Assembly (NCBI RefSeq): GCF_001401755.1
Contig: NZ_AVQK01000023.1
Location: 94,302 to 158,301, forward strand
Reading direction: 5' to 3'
Length of the DNA stretch: 64,000 nt
DNA from: Aquimarina longa SW024
GTDB lineage: Bacteria > Bacteroidota > Bacteroidia > Flavobacteriales > Flavobacteriaceae
This document shows positions 40,931 to 48,862 of this stretch, one piece after another. The position numbers were made by a program, and so were the translations under genes. Within the stretch, counting starts at the first letter, position 1. Every line of letters begins with the position of its first letter. The notes beneath the pieces were generated by a model, which worked only from the letters and a program-made list of their open reading frames with translations, was not told where the DNA came from and searched no databases.

Positions 40931-41512
40931 ATGAACTTTAATATCAAAGAAATACTAACTGCAAGTATGATTTTATTTGCTGTTATAGATATCATAGGGA
41001 GTATTCCTATTATTATAGATTTACGTAAAAAGGTAGGGCACGTACAAAGTGAAAAAGCCTCTATTGTAGCAGGGATTCTGATGATTATTTTCTTATTTGT
41101 AGGAAAAGAAATCCTAAGTTTAATAGGAATAGATGTTAATTCATTTGCAGTAGCTGGATCTTTTATTATTTTCTTTCTGGCTATAGAAATGATATTAGGC
41201 ATTCAATTATATAAAGATGATGCTCCCGAAACAGCAGCTGTTGTACCTTTAGCATTTCCTCTTATTGCAGGGGCTGGTACAATGACATCTATTCTATCAC
41301 TACGAGCAGAGTACCATACTATTAATATCATCATTGCTATAATTATCAACATCCTCTTTGTATATATAGTACTGAAATCTTCTGGTAAAATAGAGAAGGT
41401 TTTAGGGAAACAAGGAATCAACGTTGTACGTAAGATCTTTGGGGTAATATTACTTGCTATTGCTGTTAAACTATTTACTGCTAATATCACAGAATTATTA
41501 GACAACATTTAA
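40931..41512 (+). CDS. MarC-family integral membrane protein
   Basis: I use the ATG at 40931 (MNFNIKEILTASMILFAVID); an ATG at 40904 would add a basic stretch not seen in the family. The 193-aa product has six transmembrane helices. It carries MarC features: AVIDIIGSIPIIIDL near the start, AGSFIIFFLAIEM, then VVPLAFPLIAGAGTMTSIL, and the end with RKIFGVILLAIAVKLFTANI. Despite the name, MarC proteins have no proven role in antibiotic resistance. A 67-aa membrane protein gene follows 40 bp downstream on the same strand. Confidence 0.92.
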   Translation: MNFNIKEILTASMILFAVIDIIGSIPIIIDLRKKVGHVQSEKASIVAGILMIIFLFVGKEILSLIGIDVNSFAVAGSFIIFFLAIEMILGIQLYKDDAPETAAVVPLAFPLIAGAGTMTSILSLRAEYHTINIIIAIIINILFVYIVLKSSGKIEKVLGKQGINVVRKIFGVILLAIAVKLFTANITELLDNI

Positions 41513-41552
41513 CAAAAAAAGTAGTCATTTTATATACATAAAAACAAAATAA

Positions 41553-41756
41553 ATGAAATATTTCATCTACATATTACTTACCATCGCAGCAGGGTTACTA
41601 CTATACAATACTACATATATAGATCTAAATAACATATTGGGTGGTGATAGTAGAACAGCTCTCATTGGTGTTTTTTCCTCTGCTTGTGTCATCCTACTTT
41701 TATTAATTTTATTGACCGCTAGAAGCATTCAAAAAAAGAGTAGTCGCAAAAAATAA
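41553..41756 (+). CDS. Small membrane protein, two helices
   Basis: The 67-aa product has two hydrophobic helices (YIYILLTIAAGLLLY-like at 3-18, ALIGVFSSACVILLLLILL at 36-54) and a basic tail (KKSSRKK), so the C-terminus should be cytoplasmic. A small loop with DLNNILGGDS separates them. No family is recognised. It follows marC by 40 bp on the same strand. It reads as a real gene because of the positive-inside pattern and clean stop, but nothing else supports a function. Confidence 0.6.
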   Translation: MKYFIYILLTIAAGLLLYNTTYIDLNNILGGDSRTALIGVFSSACVILLLLILLTARSIQKKSSRKK

Positions 41757-41805
41757 AGGGTAGAACAGAAGCCTTATATTGATTGAGTTTGATATATTTT
41801 ATTTT

Positions 41806-42111
41806 TTAAAAAACAAAAAAACACGCTATGATTACTGGTGGAATCGAAATTACCATTAAGATCATAAAAAAGTTATGGAGTCTTCTAAATAGAAGTGCTC
41901 TCATTAAAGATTTTTTAAGTTTTTTATCCTCAGAATTATGCAAATGCTCTTTTATGATATCTCCTGATACATACGAAGTATCAACCAGAATATCGTGCTT
42001 CAAAAAAATAGAAGCACTATTATCTAACAACCTAAAAGCAACTGCTATAATAAAGAAAAAAAGAGGGGAGCAGATAGCTATCGCAACTAAATATTCTTCA
42101 AGTTCTGACAT
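41806..42111 (-). CDS. Small two-helix membrane protein downstream of the S41 protease
   Basis: The 101-aa product has a helix at about 9-28 (AIAICSPLFFFIIAVAFRLL), a polar middle, and a second helix at the end (FFMILMVISIPPVIIACFFV). A plus-strand reading of the same region (41828-42118) is also open. I prefer the minus strand because the start lies 21 bp after the S41 protease stop in the same direction and the hydrophobic pattern is orderly. No family is recognised. Confidence 0.55.
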   Translation of the reverse strand: MSELEEYLVAIAICSPLFFFIIAVAFRLLDNSASIFLKHDILVDTSYVSGDIIKEHLHNSEDKKLKKSLMRALLFRRLHNFFMILMVISIPPVIIACFFVF

Positions 42112-42132
42112 ATTATAAAGAGTCTACGTTTA

Positions 42133-43713
42133 TTATTCTTCAGTAAGAGATATAACTTTAGTAATCATTGCATCGTCCTTATTTATAATTTTTTCGAATG
42201 CATCGGTTCCAAACAACTGCTGTGCCATAGTTGCTTTTAAATATTTTTTCAATTGATTTTTATAGTTTTCTAATTCAATTTCTATACCTCTTCTCTTTAT
42301 ATATTTCAAAAAATCATTGGCAAAAGCATCGTCTATAGTAACTTTTTCATTAAAGTCGTTTTCTGACAACCCGTTATAAAACTCTCTGTTTTTATCTAAT
42401 TCTTCAAATATATATCCTCCCATACGTCCAGAACGCAACATATAATCCAATGTTTCTCCTACACGAGTGGTATCTTTACTAACAAATATATCTGGTATAA
42501 TCCCACCACCGCCATAAACGATCTTACCTTTAGGTGTTTTAAATTTTAAAGAGTCTGCCACCTGAATACTATCCGCACTCTGCAATTCTCCATTTTTATA
42601 GCGTTCCATATATTCATTAAAATATTCTTTATTGCCATTACCATATGGTTTTTGTATGGAACGTCCTGTAGGGGTATAATATCGTGAGATTGTTAGTCGT
42701 ATTGCACTGCCATCCCCCAGTGCCATTTCTCGTTGCACAAGCCCTTTACCATATGATCTTCTACCTACAATAATACCTCTGTCATTATCCTGAATCGCTC
42801 CTGCAAAAATTTCACTAGCAGAAGCTGAATTTTCATTAACCAATACATAAACTTCTCCTTCTTCAAAACTCCCTTTATTGGTTGCAAAATTATTTTCAAT
42901 AGCTCCTTTTTTGTTTTTAGTAAACATAATCAAGACATCATCTTTTAAAAATTCATCTGCCATTTTTAAGGCTGGAGCAATAAATCCTCCTCCATTATCA
43001 CGGAGATCAATAACAATATTTTTAGCTCCTTTACTCTGTAGTTCTCCTATTGCTTCTTCAAACTCTGTATATGTAGTCTCAGCAAATCGATTTATTTTTA
43101 TATATCCTAATACCTGATCTAGCATATAAGCGGCATCAACACTTTTTAAAGGGACTCTTCCTCTTTTTACAACAACATCAAATACTCCTTCTCCTTTTCT
43201 ATAAAGCTTAAGCTGAACCTGACTATTTAACTCTCCTTTTAGCTTATTAGCCAACTGTTCTCGTATAAGTCGATCTCCATACAGTGTATCATTATTAGCC
43301 ATAAGGATCCTATCTCCAGCCTTAATCCCTGCTTTTTCACTAGGGCCGTCTTTTATTGTATTGATTACTGATATTGTATCTCGGTATGGATAATAACTTA
43401 CTCCAATACCAATAAAATCGCCTTGCATATTTTCAGTAATTCCTTCCAGTTCTTCTGAAGGAATATATACCGAGTGTGGATCCAAGTTTTCTAATATTCT
43501 ATTTACAGTAACCTCTACAATACTATCAGTATTAATCTCATCTACATACTCATAATCAATATAATCAATAAGTCTATTAAGTTTTTCTTTTTTAGGATTA
43601 TATGAAAATAGTTTTCCCGAAGGGCTACTAAAATCAAGCTTACTCCCTAAAAACACTCCTGCTCCCAGAGCCAATCCTAAAAATAGAGGTAAATATTTTT
43701 TTGAATATCCCAT
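42133..43713 (-). CDS. S41 family carboxyl-terminal processing protease
   Basis: The 526-aa product has one N-terminal membrane helix or signal (LPLFLGLALGAGVFLGSKL) and a PDZ domain (about 97-185, VINTIKDGPSEKAGIKAGDR). The S41 protease domain has Ser-298 in NENSASASEIF and Lys-323 in RRSYGKGLVQ, 25 apart as in E. coli Prc. The C-terminal 120 residues are a helical extension with DKNREFYNGL. It should degrade or trim proteins in the periplasm. It starts next to the dCMP deaminase stop (no gap), so the two are co-transcribed. Confidence 0.93.
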   Translation of the reverse strand: MGYSKKYLPLFLGLALGAGVFLGSKLDFSSPSGKLFSYNPKKEKLNRLIDYIDYEYVDEINTDSIVEVTVNRILENLDPHSVYIPSEELEGITENMQGDFIGIGVSYYPYRDTISVINTIKDGPSEKAGIKAGDRILMANNDTLYGDRLIREQLANKLKGELNSQVQLKLYRKGEGVFDVVVKRGRVPLKSVDAAYMLDQVLGYIKINRFAETTYTEFEEAIGELQSKGAKNIVIDLRDNGGGFIAPALKMADEFLKDDVLIMFTKNKKGAIENNFATNKGSFEEGEVYVLVNENSASASEIFAGAIQDNDRGIIVGRRSYGKGLVQREMALGDGSAIRLTISRYYTPTGRSIQKPYGNGNKEYFNEYMERYKNGELQSADSIQVADSLKFKTPKGKIVYGGGGIIPDIFVSKDTTRVGETLDYMLRSGRMGGYIFEELDKNREFYNGLSENDFNEKVTIDDAFANDFLKYIKRRGIEIELENYKNQLKKYLKATMAQQLFGTDAFEKIINKDDAMITKVISLTEE

Positions 43714-44145
43714 TTATTCTTCTAAATCCGTAATCTGTTCTATTTGTACTCCAGCTTTAACTAGAAATTGCAAGCCAGAATCATCTTTATAAGCTGTTTG
43801 ATATACTATACGTCGTATTCCTGCCTGATAAATTAGCTTACTACATTCTTTACATGGAGATAATGTTATATATAAAGTTGCTCCACTACACGATTGCGTG
43901 GAAGAAGCTACTTTAGAAATTGCATTTGCTTCTGCATGTAATACATACCATTTTGTATACCCTGCTTCATCTTCACAAGGGTTTTCAAATCCTGTTGGAG
44001 TTCCATTAAATCCATCAGAAATAATCATTCTATCCTTAACAATAACCGCACCAACTTTTTTTCGTTTACAATGAGATAACTTTCCCCATTCATTTGCTAT
44101 TCTAAGATAGGCTTTATCATATTTAAGTTGCTTTTTTTTAGACAT
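43714..44145 (-). CDS. dCMP deaminase (ComE-like)
   Basis: The 143-aa product converts dCMP to dUMP, feeding dTMP synthesis. It has the cytidine-deaminase zinc site: HAEAN (catalytic Glu) and SPCKECSK, plus GFNGTPTGFENPCEDEAGY, which marks deoxycytidylate deaminases. RKKVGAVIVKDRMIISDG is the usual start of the domain. The gene is immediately upstream of the S41 protease on the minus strand with no gap. Confidence 0.92.
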   Translation of the reverse strand: MSKKKQLKYDKAYLRIANEWGKLSHCKRKKVGAVIVKDRMIISDGFNGTPTGFENPCEDEAGYTKWYVLHAEANAISKVASSTQSCSGATLYITLSPCKECSKLIYQAGIRRIVYQTAYKDDSGLQFLVKAGVQIEQITDLEE

Positions 44146-44230
44146 AGGAAATCAATAAAAATGTAGGTATATTAATTAAAATACGAATATATTGCTACGA
44201 TGTGGCAAATACAACCTTAATTTTACTTAT

Positions 44231-44809
44231 TCACCAAATTTTATTAGCAATAAGCATAGGTATTACCATTCCTATCACAATAGACGAAATAACAAGTACC
44301 CAATCTCGTTTAGAAAACCTAAAAAAAGTCATTAACACAGCACTAATTACAAGAACAATCAAAACAATAACAACTTGTGCCGCTTCAACACCTAATGCAA
44401 ATTCTAATAAGGGTAAAATTTTTGTACTTGCTCTTGTATGTTTAAAAAATATTGAAAATCCTAATCCATGAATTAACCCAAAAAATATAGTCACTCCATA
44501 TAATAACATTCCTCTGCCATTTTTTGAAGTATTTTTGGCGGTAAACACATTAAATAAGCTGGTTATCAAAATAGTTACAGGGATTAAAAATTCAACAAAT
44601 CTCGAGTTTACAGAGACTACATCATACGCTGCCAAAAATAACGATAATGTATGACCAAAAGTAAAGAGCGTAACTAGCATTAAAATACGTTTCCAATGGT
44701 CAAAAGTATACCCTACTACAAGTACAATTAAGAATAAAATATGATCATAAGCATTCCAATCCAATACATGACCAAAGCCTAGCTTAGTATAAAGCCAAAA
44801 TTCTGACAT
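44231..44809 (-). CDS. HupE/UreJ-like membrane protein
   Basis: The 192-aa product has six predicted membrane helices. Features of the HupE/UreJ family are GFGHVLDWNAYDHILFLIVL at 12-31, FTFGHTLSLFLAAYDVV and FFGLIHGLGFSIFF, with conserved His in GHVLD, GHTLS and IHGLG. Such proteins have been proposed to move nickel or cobalt, although many members have no nearby metalloenzyme and none is seen here. No operon partner is evident; upstream is a 373-bp gene-free stretch. Confidence 0.88.
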   Translation of the reverse strand: MSEFWLYTKLGFGHVLDWNAYDHILFLIVLVVGYTFDHWKRILMLVTLFTFGHTLSLFLAAYDVVSVNSRFVEFLIPVTILITSLFNVFTAKNTSKNGRGMLLYGVTIFFGLIHGLGFSIFFKHTRASTKILPLLEFALGVEAAQVVIVLIVLVISAVLMTFFRFSKRDWVLVISSIVIGMVIPMLIANKIW

Positions 44810-45182
44810 AATTTTAAATTTTGAGGTGTGGACTAATTTACAACTAAATATTAGGAATGAAGAAGTACATAAAAAATACTTATTAAAAAATTAAACATCA
44901 CTAGGTATCTTACCATTCTTAGAACTAAATCTTAAGTTAAATTAAAAAACACTATACAACTAAATATCAATATTTTACACAAAAAAATAACTTCATTATT
45001 AATGTAAATATTTAATCAAAAACATACAACGTATTAAATTTCACAAAGTACGAAACATAAATATTTACTTACATTTAAAAAAAATAAAATACTTACATTT
45101 ACAGTTCAAGTTAGATTAACCAACTCAAAGCTATTATAGTACGTATTTTGCAAAGCTACAATTAACACAAAAAGGATACCTT
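44810..45182. other. AT-rich gene-free stretch before two small coiled-coil genes
   Basis: No ORF, tRNA or palindrome of note. CTTACATTTA occurs twice (45068-45077 and 45092-45101, 24 bp apart) and GTACGTATTTTGC lies about 40 bp before the next ATG. These may be promoter parts. AAAGGA at 45171-45176, 7 bp before the ATG at 45183, is one of the few Shine-Dalgarno-like sites in the window. Confidence 0.35.
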
Positions 45183-45566
45183 ATGAAAAGTATTACTACT
45201 AACACCATTCTTCAAATAGTAGCTCTTATTTTTTTGATCATCATTGGATATATGACCTTTAACTCTGGTTCTAACTGGAAAATTATAAAATCAGAACTAG
45301 ATAACGCAAGAGAAGAATTAAAAACCTCTCGAGATACCTTAGCGATAACTAAATCTAATTTAAGAAATTCTATTAAAGAGCTTGAAAAAATAAATCTTCA
45401 AAAGGATATTATCACACGACAACGAGATTCTCTTTTATTTGATTTTAAAAAGAAAAATGCAAGAGATTGGGAAGAACTAAAGGCTATTAAAGACACTATT
45501 ATAAAAAACAACCAAAAACTGACAGAAGAAAAAGCTGTTTTGGATAAGCTTTTTGGTATAGAATAA
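45183..45566 (+). CDS. Membrane-anchored coiled-coil protein
   Basis: The 127-aa product has one N-terminal membrane helix (ILQIVALIFLIIIGYMTF) and then a long coiled coil to the end (SELDNAREELKTSRDTLAI; ELEKINLQKDIITRQRDS; NNQKLTEEKAVLDKLF). No catalytic or binding motif is seen. It is followed 49 bp downstream by another small exported gene with a C-terminal helix, and the pair may work together at the envelope. Function unknown. Confidence 0.7.
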   Translation: MKSITTNTILQIVALIFLIIIGYMTFNSGSNWKIIKSELDNAREELKTSRDTLAITKSNLRNSIKELEKINLQKDIITRQRDSLLFDFKKKNARDWEELKAIKDTIIKNNQKLTEEKAVLDKLFGIE

Positions 45567-45615
45567 CATTTTTATTAGCACATATTAAGTACTAACAATT
45601 ATAAAAAATGAATTG

Positions 45616-46164
45616 ATGAAAACTTTATATTCTTCTTTACTCTTTATATTTCTTGGTTTTTTTTCTTATAGCCAAGAACTTGATTCTCTAAAAGTTATTG
45701 AAATTCCTGAATCGTACGCTAATCGCCAGGGACAACCTTTTATGGTTAAAAAAGATAGTTTGTATCGATTTCTAACTTCGGATATTTATCTGGTTAACAA
45801 AAAATCATTTTTAGCATTAGAGAGTTTTTATAAAAATGTAAGTAATAGAAACGATATGACTAATGCTCTTCTAGAAAATTACACAAAAACATTAAGACGT
45901 AATATAGCGTTAGAAAGTAAACTAAAAATCAATTTTGATGAAAATGATGCTTTAGATAAAGCAATCTACCAAAGAACTCAAGCTACTTTAATCAATACTC
46001 AAAAAGCTTTAGACTATACCATACACAGCCTTGATAAAGCTACAAACAGCCTAGAGATTGTAGATAAAACTGTAAAAAAACAACGAATGAAAGGGGTGTT
46101 TGAAAAAGTGCTTATCGCAATTGGTGGTATCGGTATTGGTGTCTTGGTAGGAGTATCTCTTTAA
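45616..46164 (+). CDS. Exported protein with C-terminal membrane helix, function unknown
   Basis: I start at ATG 45616; an adjacent in-frame TTG at 45613 is not needed. The 182-aa product has a signal peptide (LYSSLLFIFLGFFSYSQ) and an extended alpha-helical middle (LENYTKTLRRNIALESKLK; INTQKALDYTIHSLDKATNS). The end is a glycine-rich hydrophobic segment (VLIAIGGIGIGVLVGVSL) that could cross the inner membrane. It may pair with the preceding coiled-coil protein. A long hairpin lies 42 bp after the stop. Confidence 0.65.
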   Translation: MKTLYSSLLFIFLGFFSYSQELDSLKVIEIPESYANRQGQPFMVKKDSLYRFLTSDIYLVNKKSFLALESFYKNVSNRNDMTNALLENYTKTLRRNIALESKLKINFDENDALDKAIYQRTQATLINTQKALDYTIHSLDKATNSLEIVDKTVKKQRMKGVFEKVLIAIGGIGIGVLVGVSL

Positions 46165-46205
46165 TACTATTTCTAACAAAAACATATAACATCACCTAAT
46201 TTAGA

Positions 46206-46253
46206 GCATCAGTATAGCCAATGAATAAAAATTTATTGGATATCTACTGATGC
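46206..46253 (+). other. 48-nt hairpin downstream of the exported protein gene
   Basis: GCATCAGTA (46206-46214) and TACTGATGC (46245-46253) pair perfectly. A second inner stem CCAATGAA (46218-46225)/TTTATTGG (46232-46239) has a 6-nt loop. No U-run follows. It may stabilise or process the mRNA of the gene ending at 46164. Confidence 0.6.
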
Positions 46254-46513
46254 AGTTTCCTTATATCGAGTTTATACATTCTTATAATACTTTTTTTGAA
46301 TTTATTTTTAATAAAAAATTCCCAGTTCCGAAAAATGAAACTGGCGTACCGTATCATTGCATTTAGAATGTAAGAATACTAGAAAAATAGTACTGAAATA
46401 CGGATTATATACTGAATTAGTACTCCGTAAACCCTTTTAAATCCCTAATATCTCTCTAGTGCTACAGAAAATACTGTCAGATTTTGTGACACCATTCTCT
46501 GTTCGACTAGAAT

Positions 46514-46585
46514 TGCCCCCGATTTTCTGGGGTCATATACAGTACTACTGGAAAACGCCCCAGAAAACTGGGGGCGTTTTCCAGT
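46514..46585. repeat. Compound inverted repeat in non-coding DNA
   Basis: A 15-bp perfect stem ACTGGAAAACGCCCC (46547-46561) pairs with 46571-46585 around a 9-nt loop. A second element at 46514-46531 (GCCCCCGATTTTCTGGGG) nearly complements GCCCCAGAAAACTGGGGG at 46557-46574, so alternative folds are possible. ATGAAACTGG at 46335-46344 also complements CCAGTTTCAT at 46581-46590. GC-rich elements are unusual in this AT-rich region. No ORF of note crosses it, and no terminal repeats or target duplication is established. Confidence 0.65.
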
Positions 46586-46665
46586 TTCATAGAACCATTC
46601 TAAATAACACAAAAAATACGCTTACTAAAAAGTGTATTATTATAAACCTTAAGTAATTAAAAATA

Positions 46666-47442
46666 ATGAAACAATTAGTAGTAGCTCCAAAGCTAGAAAG
46701 CTTTAAGAATGGAGAATTTTCTAAGTACACTCGGACTGTACTGGAGTTAAGTAAAGAGCAGGATCTAAGAGCTTTGGAACTGATATCATATGCAAACGAA
46801 TTAAAAGTTAACTATGCTAATTTTAGAGCTGTCTATAAAAAAAATAGAGGAAGTCTTCTCACTCCCCAAATGGTTATGCATGATCAGCATAGAGATAATG
46901 GTCTAAAACTGATACAGCGAGGCACAAAACTAATTGCAGACCTTGCTGCAGAGGAGCAAGATCGTAATCTGGCTATGTTGCTCTATAAGACAATTACCAA
47001 ACATGGTAAAGAAATTTATAACATGGCATACAATCAACAAGGTGGTGTTATGGATGAAATTATAGAAGAAATAGAGGGGAGTCCCGAATTAAACACAGCT
47101 TTGGATATACTGCAGCAACGCAAATATTTTAATGAAATGAAAGCTGCGCATGCTGCTTTTGACAATATTTTTAAATCTAGAGTAAAAGAACAACAACTAG
47201 AACAAACAGATCTAAATATTGTAACATTAAGAAAACTCACCTCTAGGGCATTACGAGAATTATTCGACTGGATTTTTATACGTGCTAAAACCAATGGAAT
47301 ATCCCAGTTCGAAACTTATATAGGAAATTTAAATGTGCTTACAGAACAATATAATTTATCAGTAGAACGCCGCCTTAGTGGAAAATCCAATACCCATCAA
47401 GAGTTAAATGATGATTATGACCAACAACAGGGAAATGTATAA
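46666..47442 (+). CDS. Helical protein of unknown function (DUF6261-like)
   Basis: The 258-aa product is almost entirely helical and polar, with no signal or membrane segment. Recognisable stretches are FSKYTRTVLELSKEQDLRAL, VMHDQHRDNGLKLIQRGTKL and YNMAYNQQGGVMDEIIEEI. The C-terminal domain contains LRELFDWIFIRAKTNG. It resembles the DUF6261 group of Bacteroidota proteins of unknown role in organisation, but I hold that family name loosely. The 500 bp upstream hold only hairpins. Confidence 0.55.
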   Translation: MKQLVVAPKLESFKNGEFSKYTRTVLELSKEQDLRALELISYANELKVNYANFRAVYKKNRGSLLTPQMVMHDQHRDNGLKLIQRGTKLIADLAAEEQDRNLAMLLYKTITKHGKEIYNMAYNQQGGVMDEIIEEIEGSPELNTALDILQQRKYFNEMKAAHAAFDNIFKSRVKEQQLEQTDLNIVTLRKLTSRALRELFDWIFIRAKTNGISQFETYIGNLNVLTEQYNLSVERRLSGKSNTHQELNDDYDQQQGNV

Positions 47443-47475
47443 CCTAGAAACCTATTAATAATAGCACATGTAAAC

Positions 47476-47506
47476 AAAAAAAAACGCCGCAATAATTGCG
47501 GCGTTT
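47476..47506 (-). terminator. Terminator after susD
   Basis: A strong GC-rich stem, AACGCCGCAA paired with TTGCGGCGTT around a short AT loop, has nine A's to its left (47476-47484), giving a U-run on the minus strand. It lies 30 bp after the SusD-like gene stop and also sits about 34 bp after the converging gene ending at 47442. Confidence 0.9.
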
Positions 47507-47535
47507 AGTATAGTATATAAAATCGTATGATCTAA

Positions 47536-48843
47536 TTATTTATTCTCATTTACAGGTGTAGGAAATTGATCAAATATCGCATCTCCAGATCTATCTATTG
47601 GCAATTCACTTAATTTATTAAATCGTCTTAGATCAATCCAACGATGTCCTCCCTCTGCATATAAAGAATATCGTCTTTGTTTTAGGATTTCGGTCACTAA
47701 TTCTGCTGGTGATGTCCCCCCGCTATATGCAGGTAACCCTGCTGCAGTTCTAATCACATCTATAGCAGCTACCGCAGCAGTTGGATTAGAGATATGATTC
47801 GCCTCTGCTGATAATAAAATTAACTCTTCATTTCTAATAATAGATACAGGATCAGTGTTTGATTTATAAACAAAAACTGAATGTGTCCCTGTTAAACCAT
47901 CTAAAGCTAAAGAAGTAGTTCTTGCAGCTATTTTATTTAATCTAGTATCTCCTGCTTCTGCATCAGCAATAAAAGATGGATGAGCCAATCTTGCATTTGC
48001 CTCAGAAGCGTTTACATCAAAAAATAATGGATTAGGAACATCTCCCCCCGCTAGAGAGAAGGTATAATTTGCTCCTGATGATAAATCTCCTGACATATTC
48101 ATAAAAGAGCTCTGCAATAATGTATTCACCGATTCATAATTTCCTCTATACGCTTCCACTCTAGCTGCTAAAGCGTTGTTAAATTTTAGAAACTCTATTG
48201 GGGTCGAAAATAATGAAAAGCCAGATGAAATAGCTAATGGAAAGGCACTACCTCCATTAGATAAATCAGTTGCTGCTGTAGTCAACATATTAAAAACAGC
48301 CGTAAGACCTTCTTCATAGCTCACAAAAGGACCTAAGTTTTTTGGGTCAGATATATCTAATCGTATTCCATTCTTATATTGCTGATTTAACACCATCAAT
48401 AACTCGTGCGCTTTTATTGTATTTAAAAAACCTTTTGCTGCAGCTTTCTCTTCATTAGAAAAATCTGCAGTTGATTTCTCTAATCCTTCTAAAATTAGAT
48501 TAATTCCTTTAATCGTTGTATATCTAGAAGCATATGGTGATACTGAATAAAAAGCATTATCATCTAGTTTACCTGTTAGTAAATCTGCTGTCCATCTAGG
48601 ATCAGAACTTTGTATTCTCCAATACTCTCTACCTGCTACAGATTGCCCATCGATCTGAGTCCCTAATCTAGTTCTCATATCTGCCAATACTCCAGATGTT
48701 GCCTGTATTAATTCTGATCTAGATATATCACTTGATATCTGATCAGTTGTGGGACCATTAAGGTTCGCTCCGTCTTCAACTTCACAAGAAACTACCACCA
48801 TCGATAGTATCCCTATTATAAAAATATTTTTTAATATGTTCAT
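47536..48843 (-). CDS. SusD/RagB family nutrient-binding lipoprotein
   Basis: I use the ATG at 48843 (MNILKNIFIIGIL) since it leads directly to the lipobox (MVVVSC); ATGs at 48855 and 48873 are possible. The 435-aa product is SusD-like: helical TPR core with an N-terminal SRSELIQATSGVLADMR, then ILEGLEKSTADFSN, and the C-terminal signature LRQ/KQRRYSLYAEGGHRWIDLRR (here KQRRYSLYAEGGHRWIDLRR). It caps its SusC partner (start 19 bp after the SusC stop) to deliver ligand. The nutrient is not readable; no glycoside hydrolase genes lie next to it. Confidence 0.92.
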   Translation of the reverse strand: MNILKNIFIIGILSMVVVSCEVEDGANLNGPTTDQISSDISRSELIQATSGVLADMRTRLGTQIDGQSVAGREYWRIQSSDPRWTADLLTGKLDDNAFYSVSPYASRYTTIKGINLILEGLEKSTADFSNEEKAAAKGFLNTIKAHELLMVLNQQYKNGIRLDISDPKNLGPFVSYEEGLTAVFNMLTTAATDLSNGGSAFPLAISSGFSLFSTPIEFLKFNNALAARVEAYRGNYESVNTLLQSSFMNMSGDLSSGANYTFSLAGGDVPNPLFFDVNASEANARLAHPSFIADAEAGDTRLNKIAARTTSLALDGLTGTHSVFVYKSNTDPVSIIRNEELILLSAEANHISNPTAAVAAIDVIRTAAGLPAYSGGTSPAELVTEILKQRRYSLYAEGGHRWIDLRRFNKLSELPIDRSGDAIFDQFPTPVNENK

Positions 48844-48862
48844 TTTTCTTATCATTTTTTGT

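Noticed and set aside
40861..41202. 113-residue minus-strand reading
   Set aside because: It is antisense to marC, whose six-helix family match is clear.
41828..42118. 96-residue plus-strand reading
   Set aside because: It is antisense to the minus-strand two-helix membrane protein, which has the better hydrophobic pattern and follows the S41 protease gene in the same direction.
44202..44471. 89-residue plus-strand reading
   Set aside because: It is antisense to the HupE-like gene and has no family or ribosome-binding site.
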